This document shows positions 1-11,668 of a stretch of DNA of 64,000 nt, one piece after another. The stretch lies in the NCBI RefSeq assembly GCF_000247695.1, contig NW_004624747.1, positions 12,168,902 through 12,232,901 of the forward strand, written 5' to 3'. Position numbers and translations under genes: made by a program. This stretch comes from Heterocephalus glaber (lineage: Eukaryota; Chordata; Mammalia; Rodentia; Bathyergidae). The notes beneath the pieces were generated by a model. That model did not search any database, was not told the origin of the DNA, and saw nothing but the letters and a program-made list of their open reading frames with translations. Every line of letters starts with the position of its first letter. Within the stretch, counting starts at the first letter, position 1.

Positions 1-448
1 ATCAGACACTGGCTGTAATTAACAGCAGAGAAAACAGGAGGAAAGAAGCAGAGCAGGAGAAGAGGAGAGAGGGAGAGAAGAGGGCACCATGACTGGGCAC
101 TGAGGCTGGGCCTCCTGCAAAGGCTGTCATGTGCTACATTTTCCATCCCCAAAGGCAGGCACTCTCGCCTGTCCCATTTGGGCACAACAGATTGCAGCTG
201 GCTCTGCACTGGCCTGATGATGCCAGGCTTCCTAGCTGCCCAGAAAACAAGGACTCAGCAGCCATGTATAAGTGCTGTCATGGAGATATTCTGAGATTCT
301 GCAGAAATGCCTCACAGGGCTTTCTCCTTAATACAATTGTTATTCTGCTTACCGCTGATCTGCCCTTTATAGATTGACAGCCCCTGCCTGCCAGCCCGCC
401 TTCCATATGTATTAGCCCTACTGTGTTGGCTGCAGAAATAGATACATA

Positions 449-845
449 GACATTATCCATTCACTCATTTGTTCACTGAAGAAGTCATTCCTTCAGTGTG
501 TATTGAGCACCTGCTATAAACCAGACACTGATAGATATTATCCACTCATTCATTTATCCATTCATTTATTCAGTATACATGTATTGAACACTTACTGTGT
601 GCCTAGCACTAGAAGTACTGATAAATATTATTCATTCATTCATTTTCTCAATATGCATGTATTGAGTACCTGCTATGTGCCTGGCACTAGAAACAAACAT
701 ATTATTCATTCATTTGTTCAAAATAAATGTATTATGTAACTGCTGTGTGCCTGGCAGTAGAGGCATGGATACATAGTATTCATTCATTCCTTCATCCATA
801 CACTATGTACATATTGAATATCTGCTATTTGCTAGGCACCGGGCT
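449..845 (-). repeat. Five-unit tandem array of L2/MIR-tail-like sequence
   Basis: Five imperfect head-to-tail units of roughly 72-86 bases. Each has a CATTCATTCATT-like block followed by ATTGAGCACCTGCTATGTGCC-like text and ending near GGCACTAGAA. The unit resembles the antisense 3' end of L2/MIR elements. Copies diverge by roughly a quarter of positions, so the array is old. Confidence 0.75.
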
Positions 846-1715
846 ACAGCAGGAAACAGGACGTTGCAGAGTCTCTGACTTAATGGAATTTTCATTTGCA
901 TTTTTAAAATCACTGTCACATCATGACACTGGGTCCTCACAGCAACCCTGTGGAAAGAGATTGTTTTTATTTCTGCTTTACAAATGAGCACAGCAAGGGC
1001 CGTAGTTGAGTGCTTTGGTCAAAATTAGTCCCTGGGAGAGCCATACCTGGAGCCAGTGCATCTAGCCCTAAGGGCTAAACTTTGAATAAGCTGCTCCCCT
1101 CCTCCAGGGTCCTTGATGGCTCCCCATTACCTCTGGCCAAGAGCACAAAGGCACCATGCAGGTGTAATACAGCAAGGACCCCTGCTTGGCTCCAGCCAAA
1201 AATTATCATGACACAAAATGGGACCCAGTTGGGTACCACATTACCCAGTTTTTAAGAAAAACCATGCTTTGTTCATTTTTAATGCAAAAATATGTCATTT
1301 TTTGAAATGCAGACAACTGGCTTTAAAATCCCATAAAATATTGTGAGGGATAAATAAAACACAGGGCTGGAGGTACAGTTCAGTGGTAGAATATGTGCTT
1401 GGCATGCTTGAAGGCCTGCTTTTAATCCCTAGGACCAAAAACAAAAACATGTGGGTGGAGAGGCTATTTGGCCACAGGTGTCCAGTTTGCAATCTGTACC
1501 CTAGAAAGCCCGGTGACATGTGTGCCAGCTGTGTGCCATGGTGTTCTCCATTCCCAATGACAAGGACAACATTCACAGGCCATGGAGACCCAGGGATCCT
1601 CAGAAATAGAGTCCCACTGCCTGCCAGGTACCTCATTTTTCTCATTAAAGATAACATGGATCTAAGATCTTTTTTCTTGTTTTTTTTGTTGTTGTTTTTG
1701 TTTTGTTTTGTTTTT

Positions 1716-1790
1716 GGTACCAGGGATCGAACTGGGGTCCTTGCACTTGCGAGGCAGGCTGTGGAACCACTGAGCTAAATCCCCGGCCCC
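1716..1790 (-). mobile_element. ID-like SINE
   Basis: Full-length minus-strand copy of the tRNA-derived family; its poly(A) is the T-rich run to its left. Confidence 0.85.
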
Positions 1791-2063
1791 TCTTGTTTTG
1801 TTTTGTTTTCTTGAGCCAGGGTCTCCTTATGTGGTCCAGGGTGACTTTGAATTTGAGGCTGTCCTCCTCTCTCAGCCTGCAGTTGCAGGCATGCATCATA
1901 ACACCCCGGTTTTGAAGTAGCTAGTGACCTGACCATATCATATTCTGAAGTTTTTTTTTCCTTCAAGCCCCAAACAATAAGTTACCATTTATCACATTCG
2001 AACCATATATCAGCAAACACCTAAATATATTACATACATTTTCTTTTTTTTCTTTTCTTTTTT

Positions 2064-2116
2064 GGTACCGGGATCCAACTCCGGACCTTGTGCTTGCGAG
2101 GCAGGTGTTGGAACTA
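2064..2116 (-). mobile_element. ID-like SINE, 5'-truncated
   Basis: Stops after GGTGTTGGAAC, lacking the first part of the element. It is flanked by the 15-base duplication TACATACATTTTCTT (2031-2045 and 2117-2131). Confidence 0.85.
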
Positions 2117-2129
2117 TACATACATTTTC

Positions 2130-2290
2130 TTATTGAATCTCCCCAACAACATTTTGTGCATTTGTTATCAACTCTATTTTGCAGTTGGGGAAACTGAGGC
2201 CCAGAGAGGTGAAGGAACTTGCCCTAGGTTACCTTGCTCAATAGGGGAGCACTGGGTCATGAACCGAGGTGTGTTCATCACCCTGGCTTC
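2130..2290 (-). mobile_element. MIR
   Basis: GGGGAAACTGAGGCCCAGAG and GTGAAGGAACTTGCCC. Confidence 0.65.
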
Positions 2291-2994
2291 AGGATCACGG
2301 TCATCTTCCCCTTTCCATGGCTGCCACGAATTCCTAGGCTGTAGAAACTTCTGCAGGAATCAGAAGCCCAGCCCCTGTGAGACTGCCCAGCAAAGTCACA
2401 CAGCAGAAGCCCTCTCAGAGCCTCCCAGCTAGGCCAGGTCGGATTGGGAGAGTCTCTGGCTGCTGAGGCTGGCCAGCTGCCTGGTGAGCCCGGCTCCGGA
2501 GGAGCTCGGAGAAAGCTTTCTAACTACACTCTGGTCCCTGCTCCCCGAGGCTGTGCCAGGAGTCCATGCTGAGGGGAGGAGCCCTGTAATCTGGGGTGCT
2601 CTCTCCTCTCCTTCTGGTCACCCCAGCTTCATGCAGGGTGTGGAATTTTGCCAGGTGGTCAGGTGGGACACCTTATGGGGAGCCCCTCTCCCGCTTCTTC
2701 TGTTTGGGATGGATAAATGTCCAATGAGCAGCTGAATTCTGGGCACTAATTCAGCTAAGACTCCCAGCAGCCAAGGTCAAGGTGAAGGACAAGGACTCTG
2801 AAGGCAGATGCACCTGTATTTTAATGTTGCCTTGCCATTAATGGGTACCACAAGAGTGACAAACAGTAGGAATAGAATGGACATTTATTTAGGGTCCCCA
2901 GCACTTGTTATTTCATTTTGAAATAGGATCTCATTAAGTTGTCCTGCCTCTGCCTCCTGAGAGGCTGGGATTACAGGTATACACACCACACCTG

Positions 2995-3240
2995 CTATAG
3001 TGGACATTTATGAAGCAACTTCTCTATGCCAAGAGCCTTTTGTGCAAGGCCATTTATTCCTTGTAACAGCCCTACATTGTTAACCCACCCACAGATGAGA
3101 ACAGTGAGGCTCAGAGACTGAATAACTTGCCCAAGGCCATGCAGCATAGGAGTGGAGAAGCTGAGATCTGAACCCAAGCAAGGTGGCGCCAGCCTGTGCT
3201 TTTCACAATGATATGTTATCGCTTCACTTGTCAAGATGAG
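2995..3240 (-). mobile_element. MIR
   Basis: GTGAGGCTCAGAGACTGAAT, ACTTGCCCAAGGCCATGCAG and TGAGATCTGAACCCAAGC: antisense MIR core. Confidence 0.7.
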
Positions 3241-3354
3241 CCACTTAGGTAAGTATTGAAATAACGGCTGGGCAGTTCCAGAGATGGAGAAAGAGGATGA
3301 AGATTAACTCTTCATAAAATTGCCACTCAGCATCATTTGCACATGCGTGCACTC

Positions 3355-3545
3355 AGCCTCAGCACTGCTACCATCTGGGCCTGAGGGGCCGTCCTCTGCA
3401 CTCTAGGATACTGGGGAGGATTCCTGGCTTCCCCTCACCAGATGCCAGTAGAGCCCGCCCCCTAGTAGTGACAGCCAAAAATGTCTCTAAGACATTATCA
3501 AGTGCTCCCCTCCCCCATGTTGAGAACCTCTGTTCTAGAAGGTGC
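3355..3545 (-). mobile_element. MER20-like hAT element
   Basis: Antisense MER20-type text: CAGATGCCAGTAGAGCCCGC, ACAGCCAAAAATGTCTCTAA and a TTGAGAACCTCTGTTC end. Confidence 0.65.
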
Positions 3546-3605
3546 CAAAATATGACTACTGTTCACAAAATTCAGTAAATGCCATTACTGAAAACCTGTC
3601 TATGA

Positions 3606-3755
3606 TTTTTTTTTTTTTTTGGACAGGGTCTTGCTATGTAGTTCAGGCTGGTTTTGAACTCATTATGTAGCCAAGGCTGACTTCGAACTTGCAGTGAACC
3701 TCCTGCCTCTGTCACTGAAGTGCTGGGATTACAGGTGTGAGCTACCATGAGCCAA
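3606..3755 (-). mobile_element. B1/Alu-type SINE
   Basis: GGACAGGGTCTTGCTATGTA to GCTGGGATTACAGGTGTGAG, with the internal tandem duplication seen in this lineage. Confidence 0.82.
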
Positions 3756-3939
3756 CATAAATGTACCAAGCACCTACAGACTGAAGCCACTAGTGTCATG
3801 CCTAAGAGAAGGATCTGAGCTCAGATCAAGACTTGGCTCTGTGACAGGCAAACTCCATGGCCTTGGCCAGCTGCCAATTCTCTGTGCCTCAGCTTTCCTC
3901 TTCCAAAAGTCAGAGTAATTATTCTGCTTCTGTATCCCT

Positions 3940-4110
3940 TACCCAAAAGGCTTGGGACAAGAAGTGCTTCATATTTTGGACTTTTTCAGATTTTGAAATA
4001 CTTGCACAGATTTTACTGGTTAAGTATCTTTAATCTAAAAATCCAAAATCTGAAATCCTCCAAAATGTTTCTAGCCTCATATTAGCACTCAAAAAATTTC
4101 ATATTTTAAA
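3940..4110 (+). mobile_element. Tigger-like DNA transposon fragment
   Basis: Both ends carry the TATCCCTTACCCAAAAGGCT / AATCTAAAAATCCAAAATCT theme known from Tigger-type non-autonomous elements. Internal part reduced. Confidence 0.5.
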
Positions 4111-4114
4111 CTGG

Positions 4115-4218
4115 CCACGATGGTGCACACCTGTAATTCTAGCACTTGAGAGGCCGAGACAGGAGGGTCTCAAGTTTAAGGACAGCCTAGGCTACATAGA
4201 AAGATCCTGTCTCAAACA
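4115..4218 (+). mobile_element. B1-type SINE
   Basis: GGTGCACACCTGTAATTCTA to AGATCCTGTCTCAAAC. Confidence 0.8.
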
Positions 4219-4449
4219 AATATTTTTTTCGATGGTTATTGTGGGGATTTGATGAGCTAGTGCCTGAATCATGCCTGGGGTAGTGCCCAATACACAAGGC
4301 ACTATTTTCTTTTCAAAGTATGACATGCTAGTTATAGTTATGACTGTCTGTTACCTGTCTAACACCCATATCTCCCTTCTGCCTTCCTAACAGAATTATA
4401 AGTTTATTTAGGTGTCTGCCTGTTGTGCAGCTCCAAGAGTACAGTTTTA

Positions 4450-4535
4450 TTGGTCTAAACCAACAGTTCTCAAAAGTGTGGTCCCTGACCAATGGCATCG
4501 ACATCACCTGGGAACTTGATAAAAATGCTGTCATT
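4450..4535 (+). mobile_element. MER5A-like hAT fragment
   Basis: CAGTTCTCAAAAGTGTGGTC followed by CATCACCTGGGAACTTGATA is the MER5A left end. Confidence 0.6.
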
Positions 4536-4670
4536 GCTGCCCCAGCTCAGTGCCCATCCTGTGCCTGGCACTGTACAGAACAACTCACCCCATCCCCTCC
4601 ATTTACCCTCCAGTGTGGGTTGTATTATGAGGAAATTGATGCTCAAGAGATCAAGAGATCAAGCCGGGGA

Positions 4671-4746
4671 TTTAGCTCAGTGGTTTCGCCACCTGCCCCA
4701 CAAGTGCAAGGTCCCGAGTCCTATCCCCGGTACAAAAAAAAAAAAG
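4671..4746 (+). mobile_element. ID-like SINE
   Basis: AGCCGGGGATTTAGCTCAGT to the CCCCGGTAC end with poly(A). Confidence 0.85.
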
Positions 4747-5630
4747 AGAGATCAGTACATTTGCATGAGGTCACACGCTCAAGAGTGGCAAGGTTAGGGC
4801 TGAACCCCGTCTACATGATTTCAAGCACAATCATTACATCACGCTGCCTCTGGAGAAACTGCAGGCTGGTGGGAAGAGTCCCAGAAAGAGAATGTCAAGC
4901 AGTCAGAGAGCGTAATTACAGAAGGCGCACGGTCATAGGAATGATGAGTTAGAGCTCTTTACGCCTGTAAGGCCCATTTGTACGGTAAGGAGGACAGTAG
5001 CTTCCTATGCTGAAAGAATCAAAGACCCAAATTCAACGGAGTAAAACAAGAGCAGTGTAAACTACAAAGGCTACCATCCAAAGCTGAGAAGGTAACAAAT
5101 GAGTGAAACTCTAAGGGCTCCATTGAATACCAGACCTGTAAATTCCCTTCCTCCTATTGCAAATCTATTTCCTGTTACATCAGGGGCTCCCCCTAAAAGC
5201 AGACCCCGAGATAAAGATCCAAACACAAACAGCTTATTTAGGTGTTGATCCTAGCTGGGGGTGGAAAGGTGAGACAGGCTGAGGAGGGCAGAAACTTTGG
5301 AGTGCCTTGGTGAGCTCCATCCAGGAGTACATCCCTGCTGGGATTGCCATCCACCAGCCCTTGCCTGCCCCAGCCTCGTGTGAGGGACTGGCGAATGTCC
5401 AGGGGATATGACTTGGCACCAACAGCATCATCTACATTCTGAAAAGCTCATGGTCAGGCTCCATGATTGGAAGAGTCCACAGTGGCCTTGCAGCAAGGTC
5501 TTCTCACTGTCCTCCAGCACCACTCCTCATTCTGCTCCCCAACTACTACAGCAACAGAGGTTTTGCTACCTGAAACAGCACCTTGGCGAGAACCTGGAGG
5601 GTGCGCGCTTAGAAGACAAGGTTGCCTTAC

Positions 5631-5702
5631 CGTTTTCCTGCCGTACTGGTCAGAGATATTCCCCCAGAGCGTGGAGCTGGACATCATGCCTACGAAGACC
5701 AC
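5631..5702 (-). CDS. SVOP: SVOP coding exon 5 (TM2 and MFS loop motif), last in window
   Basis: Encodes residues 128-151, [20 protein letters not shown] then GRKT: the end of TM2 and the cytosolic loop motif G141-x3-D145-x2-G148-R149-K150, the classical major-facilitator signature between TM2 and TM3. The acceptor is ACCCACAG and the donor GTAAGG; 72 nt, phase 0. The five exons join to 453 coding nt (151 codons) without a stop, out of about 548 residues in the human protein. I found no next exon (GLKISVLWTL...) between base 1 and 5630, so the rest of the gene lies left of the window. Confidence 0.94.
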
Positions 5703-5794
5703 CTGTGGGTGGGAACAGTTTGTTAGCCACTCAGAGAAGGAAAACGGGAGCAGCAAATCAAACTTAGGGTGCCCGACCCAGCAACACTGATGAG

Positions 5795-5985
5795 CCAACA
5801 TCCTCTGCCAACCGGACACAGTGTAAACACTATTCTAGGCTCTGTGTACTGTCACCCGAGCCTCCCAGTGATCACACGGGGTGGGTGCTGTTGTTATCCT
5901 CATTTTCCAGTTGAGGAAACTAAGGCTCAGAAAAGGAAAAACACCAAGAAGTACAGCCTGGACTGGAATTAGGCGGTCTGGCTCC
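5795..5985 (-). mobile_element. MIR
   Basis: TCATTTTCCAGTTGAGGAAA followed by CTAAGGCTCAG and CCTGGACTGGAATTAGG. Confidence 0.6.
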
Positions 5986-6057
5986 AGAGCTAGGATTTTG
6001 CCAGCTCCTCACTACAACAAAGAAATGTCTTGCCCTAGTGCTGAGAAAAGATCAAGG

Positions 6058-6260
6058 GCCAGGTGTGATGGTAAATGTTTATAATCTTAGCCCTTGGAAG
6101 GCTGAGGCAGGAGGATGGCAAGTTCAAGTCCCACCTGGGCAACCTAGTAAGACACTGTCTCAAAATATTTTTTTAAATATATAATAATAAAATTAAAAAG
6201 GACTTGGGATGTAGTTCAGTGAAAATGCCCAGGTACAAACCATGGTACTAGAGGGAAAAA
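6058..6260 (+). mobile_element. B1-ID composite SINE
   Basis: B1-like half to ACACTGTCTCAAAA, then an ID-like half GACTTGGGATGTAGTTCAGT. Confidence 0.75.
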
Positions 6261-6300
6261 GAAGGAAAGCAGGGAGGGAGGGAAAAGAAAGAACAAGGGG

Positions 6301-6378
6301 GCCGTGGATTTAGCTCAGTGGTTTAGCCGCCTGCTGCGCAAGCGCAAAGACCCGAGTTTGATCCCCGGAACAAAAAAA
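6301..6378 (+). mobile_element. ID-like SINE
   Basis: Flanked by the duplication AAAGAACAAGGG (6289 and about 6416); the tail has expanded to (GAAA)n. Confidence 0.88.
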
Positions 6379-6799
6379 AAAAAAAAAAGAAAGAAAGAAA
6401 GAAAGAAAAGAAAAGAAAAGAACAAGGGTTACAAGATCCAGTTTGGAAGCTGTGAAATGGGGATGGGAGGAGCTGCAAGCCACGAGTAAGAGAAACCACT
6501 GTCTAGCATTTGCCCAGCATTCAAAAGGCCCGGGGTTCAACCCCCAGCATGGGCTGGGCTGGGGAGGAGGCACAGGCCACTCAGGTTGCTGGCTGTGCCA
6601 GGCAAAGTTGTAAAGGTTACATCATTAATCCTCCGATTAATGGAGTTGATCGAGTTTGCGCGATCACCTCCATTTGATGGATGGGACCCTGAGGCTCACA
6701 CAGGCTAAGAACTGGCTCAGTGTCCCCAAGAGGAGAGGGTAAGGATAAGTCTTAAAAGCAAGCAGGCTGACAGGGTCTGAACCTGGGCTGTACCCTCAC

Positions 6800-6960
6800 T
6801 AAGGGCTAAACGCTTTCTGCACGCATCTTACCTAGACCTCACACAGCCCCACAAGGTGGCGCTGTTTTCATCCCAATTTTCCAGGTAGGGCAAGTGAGGC
6901 CCAGAGACCGGAAGGCCTTGCCTCAGCTCCGCCCCTTCCCAGAAGCGTTGCTCCTGGCAA
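6800..6960 (-). mobile_element. MIR
   Basis: CAATTTTCCAGGTAGGGCAA and GTGAGGCCCAGAGACC. Confidence 0.55.
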
Positions 6961-7009
6961 GTCCTAGGGCTGGCGGCTACACAGGAGTCTGCCCTTTCAC
7001 CTCTACGGG

Positions 7010-7320
7010 GATGGGTTCCAGCACTCCCTGTAGACACCATATCTGTGGATGCTCGAGTTCTTATGTAAAATAGCTTAGTGTTTGCCTGTAACGTGCGCAC
7101 ATCTTCCTGTATATTTTAAACCATCTCTAGATGACTTGTAATCCCTAGTACAATGTGTTATGTAAAAGTCATTATACTGTATTGTTTAGGGAATAATGAT
7201 AAGGAGAAAATGTCTGCACAAGTTCAGTACAGATAAATTTTTTTCTCTTCTTATATCTGCTGTCTGTGGTTGATGGAATCCATGAATTCAGAGCCTGCTG
7301 ATAAGTAGGGCCAACTTGGG
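7010..7320 (-). mobile_element. Tigger-like (TcMar) non-autonomous element
   Basis: Related to the 24885 copy: TATCTGTGGATGCTCGAGTT at one end, TACTGTATTGTTTAGGGAAT in the middle and GGTTGATGGAATCCATGAAT at the other. An ID-type SINE (7315-7385) follows directly. Confidence 0.65.
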
Positions 7321-7689
7321 ACTCAGTGGTAGAGCTCTTGCTTAGCATGTGTAAAGTCATGGGTTTCATCCCCAGCACAGCAAAGACTAAGTAAAAAAGG
7401 AAGGCCAACTGTGCCCAGCGGCTTTCCAAGGAAGAGACAGACATGGGTCATCTTAAAGGAATTAATTCCCAAGTCCCCAGCTTCCTTAGGGGCTCTTTCC
7501 CAGGACCAAGTTAGGGGTGTGATCGGTTTCCGGCCACTCTCTCTCCCTCCTCCACCACCACCACTGCTCCCCACTGCTCTCTTTGCTAGTCTTACCAGTG
7601 CACCTCAAAATGCTTTGCTGTGTAAAAGCTTTAGGACACGGCGAGAAGGAACACAAATCCTGTTTCACTCGAGCAATAAGTAATCATTC

Positions 7690-8090
7690 AAGAATGCATG
7701 AAATATTCGGCAGACATTCCATTCCTCTCATTAAGGGACTCATTCCCTATAAAAATTAATTTATTTATTTAATAGTGACTTGTCAAAACTAATTCTGTCT
7801 TGTGTTGACCTTGTGGTATACCACTAAGAATTATAATGATAATGCAGTGCAGGAGAAACATTTTAATAGTTAGAGCCGTCTCATCTCAGAAAATTAGAAA
7901 TAGTAATTTAATATTTATAAATTTTGTCATAGAGATTATGATAGGGTGATGAATGTGACATTTTCTAGCATAAGAAAACATTACATGAAGTTAAAATTAC
8001 AGTGAGAAATGGAATAGAAATGCCATTTCCAGAAGAAAATAATACAGTGCAAAATTTCAAAATTCTTCTGAAGAGTTTATTCATGATACT
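7690..8090. other. Repeat-free AT-rich stretch in SVOP intron 4
   Basis: No gene or known repeat seen between SVOP exons 4 and 5 in this 400-base interval. Confidence 0.5.
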
Positions 8091-8160
8091 TTTTTCCAGT
8101 ACTGAGGATTGACCCCAGAGCCTTCACACTGAGGTACATCCCCAATCTTTTTTGGGGGGG

Positions 8161-8235
8161 GGTACCAGGGATCGAACTCGGGTCCTTGCGCTTGCGCAGC
8201 AGGAGGCGAAACCACTAAACTAAATCCCCAGCCCA
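8161..8235 (-). mobile_element. ID-like SINE
   Basis: GGTACCAGGGATCGAACTCG to GCTAAATCC-like end. It is inserted within an older minus-strand B1-ID composite (8095-8390). Confidence 0.85.
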
Positions 8236-9342
8236 ATCTCTAATCTCTTTAAAATTTTTAATTTTTATTTTGAGACAGTGTCTTGCTAAGTTCCTAAGTT
8301 GCCCAGGCTGGGTTTAAACTTGCCGTCCTCCTGCCCCAGCCTCCCAGATTGCTGAGATGACGGGACTGTACCACTATGCCTAGCAATTCATGATATTTTT
8401 AAACAAACTATGGTGAGCACCAGATAAGTATTTCAATTCCATTGGATGAAGTTTTAGAAGTAATATGATGATTTAATTTAATTTTTTAATATTTAAGTGC
8501 ACTGGAAATGATACAATCTGCAATTTCCTTTTTTTTTAATTAAAAAATTTTTATTTATTAACTTTGTTGCAGTGCTGGGAATTAGACCCCAGGACTTTAG
8601 CCTGCTAGGCGAGCACTGTACTACTGAACTACAATCCTAGCCCCAACCTACAATTTTTTAAAAATTCATTTCAATTTAAGAGCATTCCAGAGTCCTGGGA
8701 GCTGCATAGGTTTTACTCAATTCCTTCCTAGATTTCTTAGAATAAAAGTGTTCAAAGATGATTGTCATGAAGTAAAATGTGTCCTTAATCATATGCACCC
8801 AAAAGAGTTAAATATCAATCCCCATCCTTTAAAAAAAACCCAACCAAACACATTTTCACCCAAAGGAGAGTTTCAGCCCCAATGCCAGCATCTCCTCTGG
8901 TCACAGTGACACGAATGTCGCATCCTCCCTGTATACTTATCTCCTTAGACAAACTCTTGCAGCGCCACTCCAACTTCCTCACAGGAAACTTTGTGTGGCT
9001 CCAGACTTTATACCCTAAGTAACCCAGAGCAGTGGCTTGGGATCTGCCAGTTCTGGATTAAATTAGGCCTTGTGACCCAGAGTAGATTTGCCACTAAACA
9101 TCTCTAATCCTTAGTTTCCTTATCATATGTAAAACCCTTGGCCCAGAGCCTGGCACATGATAACTCCTCAATAAATTGTGAGGGTTTTATTTGTTTGTTT
9201 TGCAGTACTTGGTATCAAACCCTGGGTCTTGCACAAGCTAGACAAGTGCTCTACTACTGAGCTACATCCCCACCCCAAATTGTGGCTGTTAAAAACAGGG
9301 ACAGAGAAAGCAGAAAGTCCCTGTATTGAAAAAACACAGACC

Positions 9343-9500
9343 TAGCTGGGAGGGATAGCCCATGTTTGTAATCTAAGTGCTGACAAGGAGGCTGAGGCAG
9401 GAAGATTGGAAGTTCCCACCAAGGGCAATCTAGCAAGCTGGGGATGTAGCTCAAAGGTAGTGCACTCCTGGGTTTGAGCTCCAGAACCACAAAAACCAAC
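9343..9500 (+). mobile_element. B1-ID composite SINE
   Basis: AGCTGGGAGGGATAGCCCAT and GCTGGGGATGTAGCTCAAAG. Confidence 0.7.
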
Positions 9501-10154
9501 AGCCCTGCAGCACCTCTCTAGCAGGTATCTGTGACAGCCAGGATTAGAAGAAAGGACTATTTCCCCCACCCTTGCCTTGAGCTAGGCTCTGTGTGTACTA
9601 ATAATAGTACCAAGTCTGAGGGAGGGACTGGAGGATTAAAAGGCACAGTGTAGACTACACATACATTGTATCCAATGTGCTTCAAGCCCTGTGCACAGCT
9701 TTTGTGTAAATAGTAGCTTTTGTGATTATCACTATTATCCTTCTGTCTGGCCAGGCCATGGTCCTCCCTTTTAAATGCTTGCTGGTGAGCTCCCCCAGAT
9801 AGCAGTTGAGGGCTCGTCCTCACTCCCCTTAAGGAAGTTGGCATCTCCTTTTTGAGTTGGGGAAAAGGGAGGCTTGTAAAGTTTAAGGGATATGCACAGC
9901 TGGGTTGCAAGTTTCCAGCAATAGAGACTGTGTCTGTAGCCCCTCAAGCAGTTGGAGCTCTGGGAGGGGCAGAGCTGGCTGCTACCATAACCTGCAGGGT
10001 CAGTGAGATGCACAGGGTATGGAAGGAACTGAGGTCCTGGTGTTTCCATCCAGGACTCGATTCTTGTCTGCTGAGCTCTTGGCTGCAGCAGGAGGGGGAC
10101 ATCCTGCAGGACACCAGGGACTCAAATCGTGCAGAAGCAGAAGGAGTCACCTAC

Positions 10155-10253
10155 CGAGGTCAGCAATGCCACCTGCCAGCTGGGGAGCTGCCACTCGCAG
10201 TGCAGCTGTGGAGCCAGGATGCTCAGGATCATCATCTCCATGGCATCGGCCAT
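10155..10253 (-). CDS. SVOP: SVOP coding exon 4 (TM1 and first lumenal loop)
   Basis: Encodes residues 95-127, [20 protein letters not shown] then [13 protein letters not shown]. It completes TM1, with acidic Asp97 and Glu100 inside the membrane segment (a feature shared with SV2-like proteins), then gives a short lumenal loop with Cys113 and the start of TM2. The acceptor is CTCTGCAG and the donor GTAGGT. The exon is 99 nt, phase 0 at both ends. Open frames here on other strands or phases have no family support. Confidence 0.95.
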
Positions 10254-10748
10254 CTGCAGAGGGAAGGGGACACCATGAGGCCAGGGTGGTGCCCAGAGTG
10301 GGGACAGCTGGCCAAGCCCTCAACCCCAGAGAGCGTGCAGCAAATCCTTCACCGCCCAGAGCTCTCCAAACATCCAAACCTGGAGAGCCCCAGTGGTTAG
10401 ACCAGTGCTACCACACAAGAATCAACAAATAGTCATCCAGTGTTCTTTGTGTTTCCCCATATTTACAAAAATACAGGCCCTCCTCAAAGAAGAGGGAAGA
10501 CATCATATTTCAAAGGTCTGAACAAAACAGTCTCACGGAGATAGAGAGACAATGATCTTTCTTCTCTGGTGCAATTAAAGACTAGTTTGTCTTTGTTTTG
10601 TAGGTCATTTGTTCATGTAGAATTAATAATCAGTATATTTAATAAACATGACCTTTTCATATATTAAAACATACTAGGAAGCCCCAGTAATTAAATATCT
10701 TTGACTTTACAGGACCAGCCAGACAGAATAATAAAAAATGAGAATTTA

Positions 10749-10843
10749 GGGCCTGGGAATTTAGCTCAGTGGTTCTGCTGCCTGCCCCTGCAAGCACAAG
10801 GACCCGAGTTTGATCCCTGGTACCAAAAGAAAAAAAAAAAAAG
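10749..10843 (+). mobile_element. ID-like SINE
   Basis: GGCCTGGGAATTTAGCTCAG to TGATCCCTGGTACC and poly(A). Confidence 0.85.
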
Positions 10844-11109
10844 AGACAATTTAAAAGCAGACTCATACTGCCACCACGGGAACAAGATATGCAACAAAGG
10901 TGCTTTTCAAATTCATGAGAGGATCAGTGTGGGGAAATTGATGATCTGTTTGGACAAATGTGCAGTTAGATGGCTGTCCCACACAATTCATGAAAATCAA
11001 TTTCAGCTGGATTAAGGGTCTACCTGTACTATTTGCCACAACCACATAAGGGATTTTAACAAAGGCTATGAGCATCTTAAAGTAGAAGGAAAAATTTAAA
11101 CCATTTGTT

Positions 11110-11335
11110 TGTCTCATTATGCAGTTCAGGCTTGTCTTGAACTCACTATGTAGCATAGGCTGGCCTTGAACTTGAGGGATCCTCCTGCCTCAGCCTTGGA
11201 AGTGCTGGGATCACAGGGGTGCACCACCACGACCAGCCTATATATTTATTTAGACGTCCTGAGGATTGAACATAGAGCTTTGCGCATGCTAGGCAAAGCA
11301 CTCTACCACTGAATTACACCCTCAACCCAGAAGGC
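11110..11335 (-). mobile_element. B1 and ID-type SINEs, adjacent
   Basis: CTCACTATGTAGCATAGGCT to GTGCTGGGATCACAGG, then GCATGCTAGGCAAAGCACTC. Confidence 0.78.
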
Positions 11336-11668
11336 AAATTTTCTTGTCTATTTTTCAGGGAGAGTTTCCCAAGTGGTATCATAATGTCATAGCAGCCCTG
11401 ACCCCTCAGGGCAGAGAACGGCTTAATTAGCTAGAAGCTCCCATTCCATCCTTGGCATAATCACCAGCCACACCCACTTCCCTCCAACCACCCACCCTGA
11501 TTAGTACCACTCATCGCCCCACATAAACTGTCTTCGGGAATCCGGGCAGATTCTCCAGGAAGACAGCTGTGTCCTTCCTCATAAGCCACAGGAACCCAGT
11601 TGATCAGCAGGGGGTGGGAGGGTTCCTTGAAGGTGAATGTGAGGCCACTGTACCCCAGAAATACTTGC

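Noticed and set aside
449..845. CRISPR-like repeat array
   Set aside because: The units diverge, have no unique spacers and resemble L2/MIR tails in a mammalian genome.
4671..4746. tRNA gene (A and B boxes present)
   Set aside because: This and all similar hits are ID SINEs: poly(A) tails, target duplications, about 40 dispersed copies and no cloverleaf acceptor stem.
9852..10432. Plus-strand frames of 182 and 137 residues
   Set aside because: They are the reverse side of SVOP exon 4 and its flanks; the supported coding sequence is on the minus strand.
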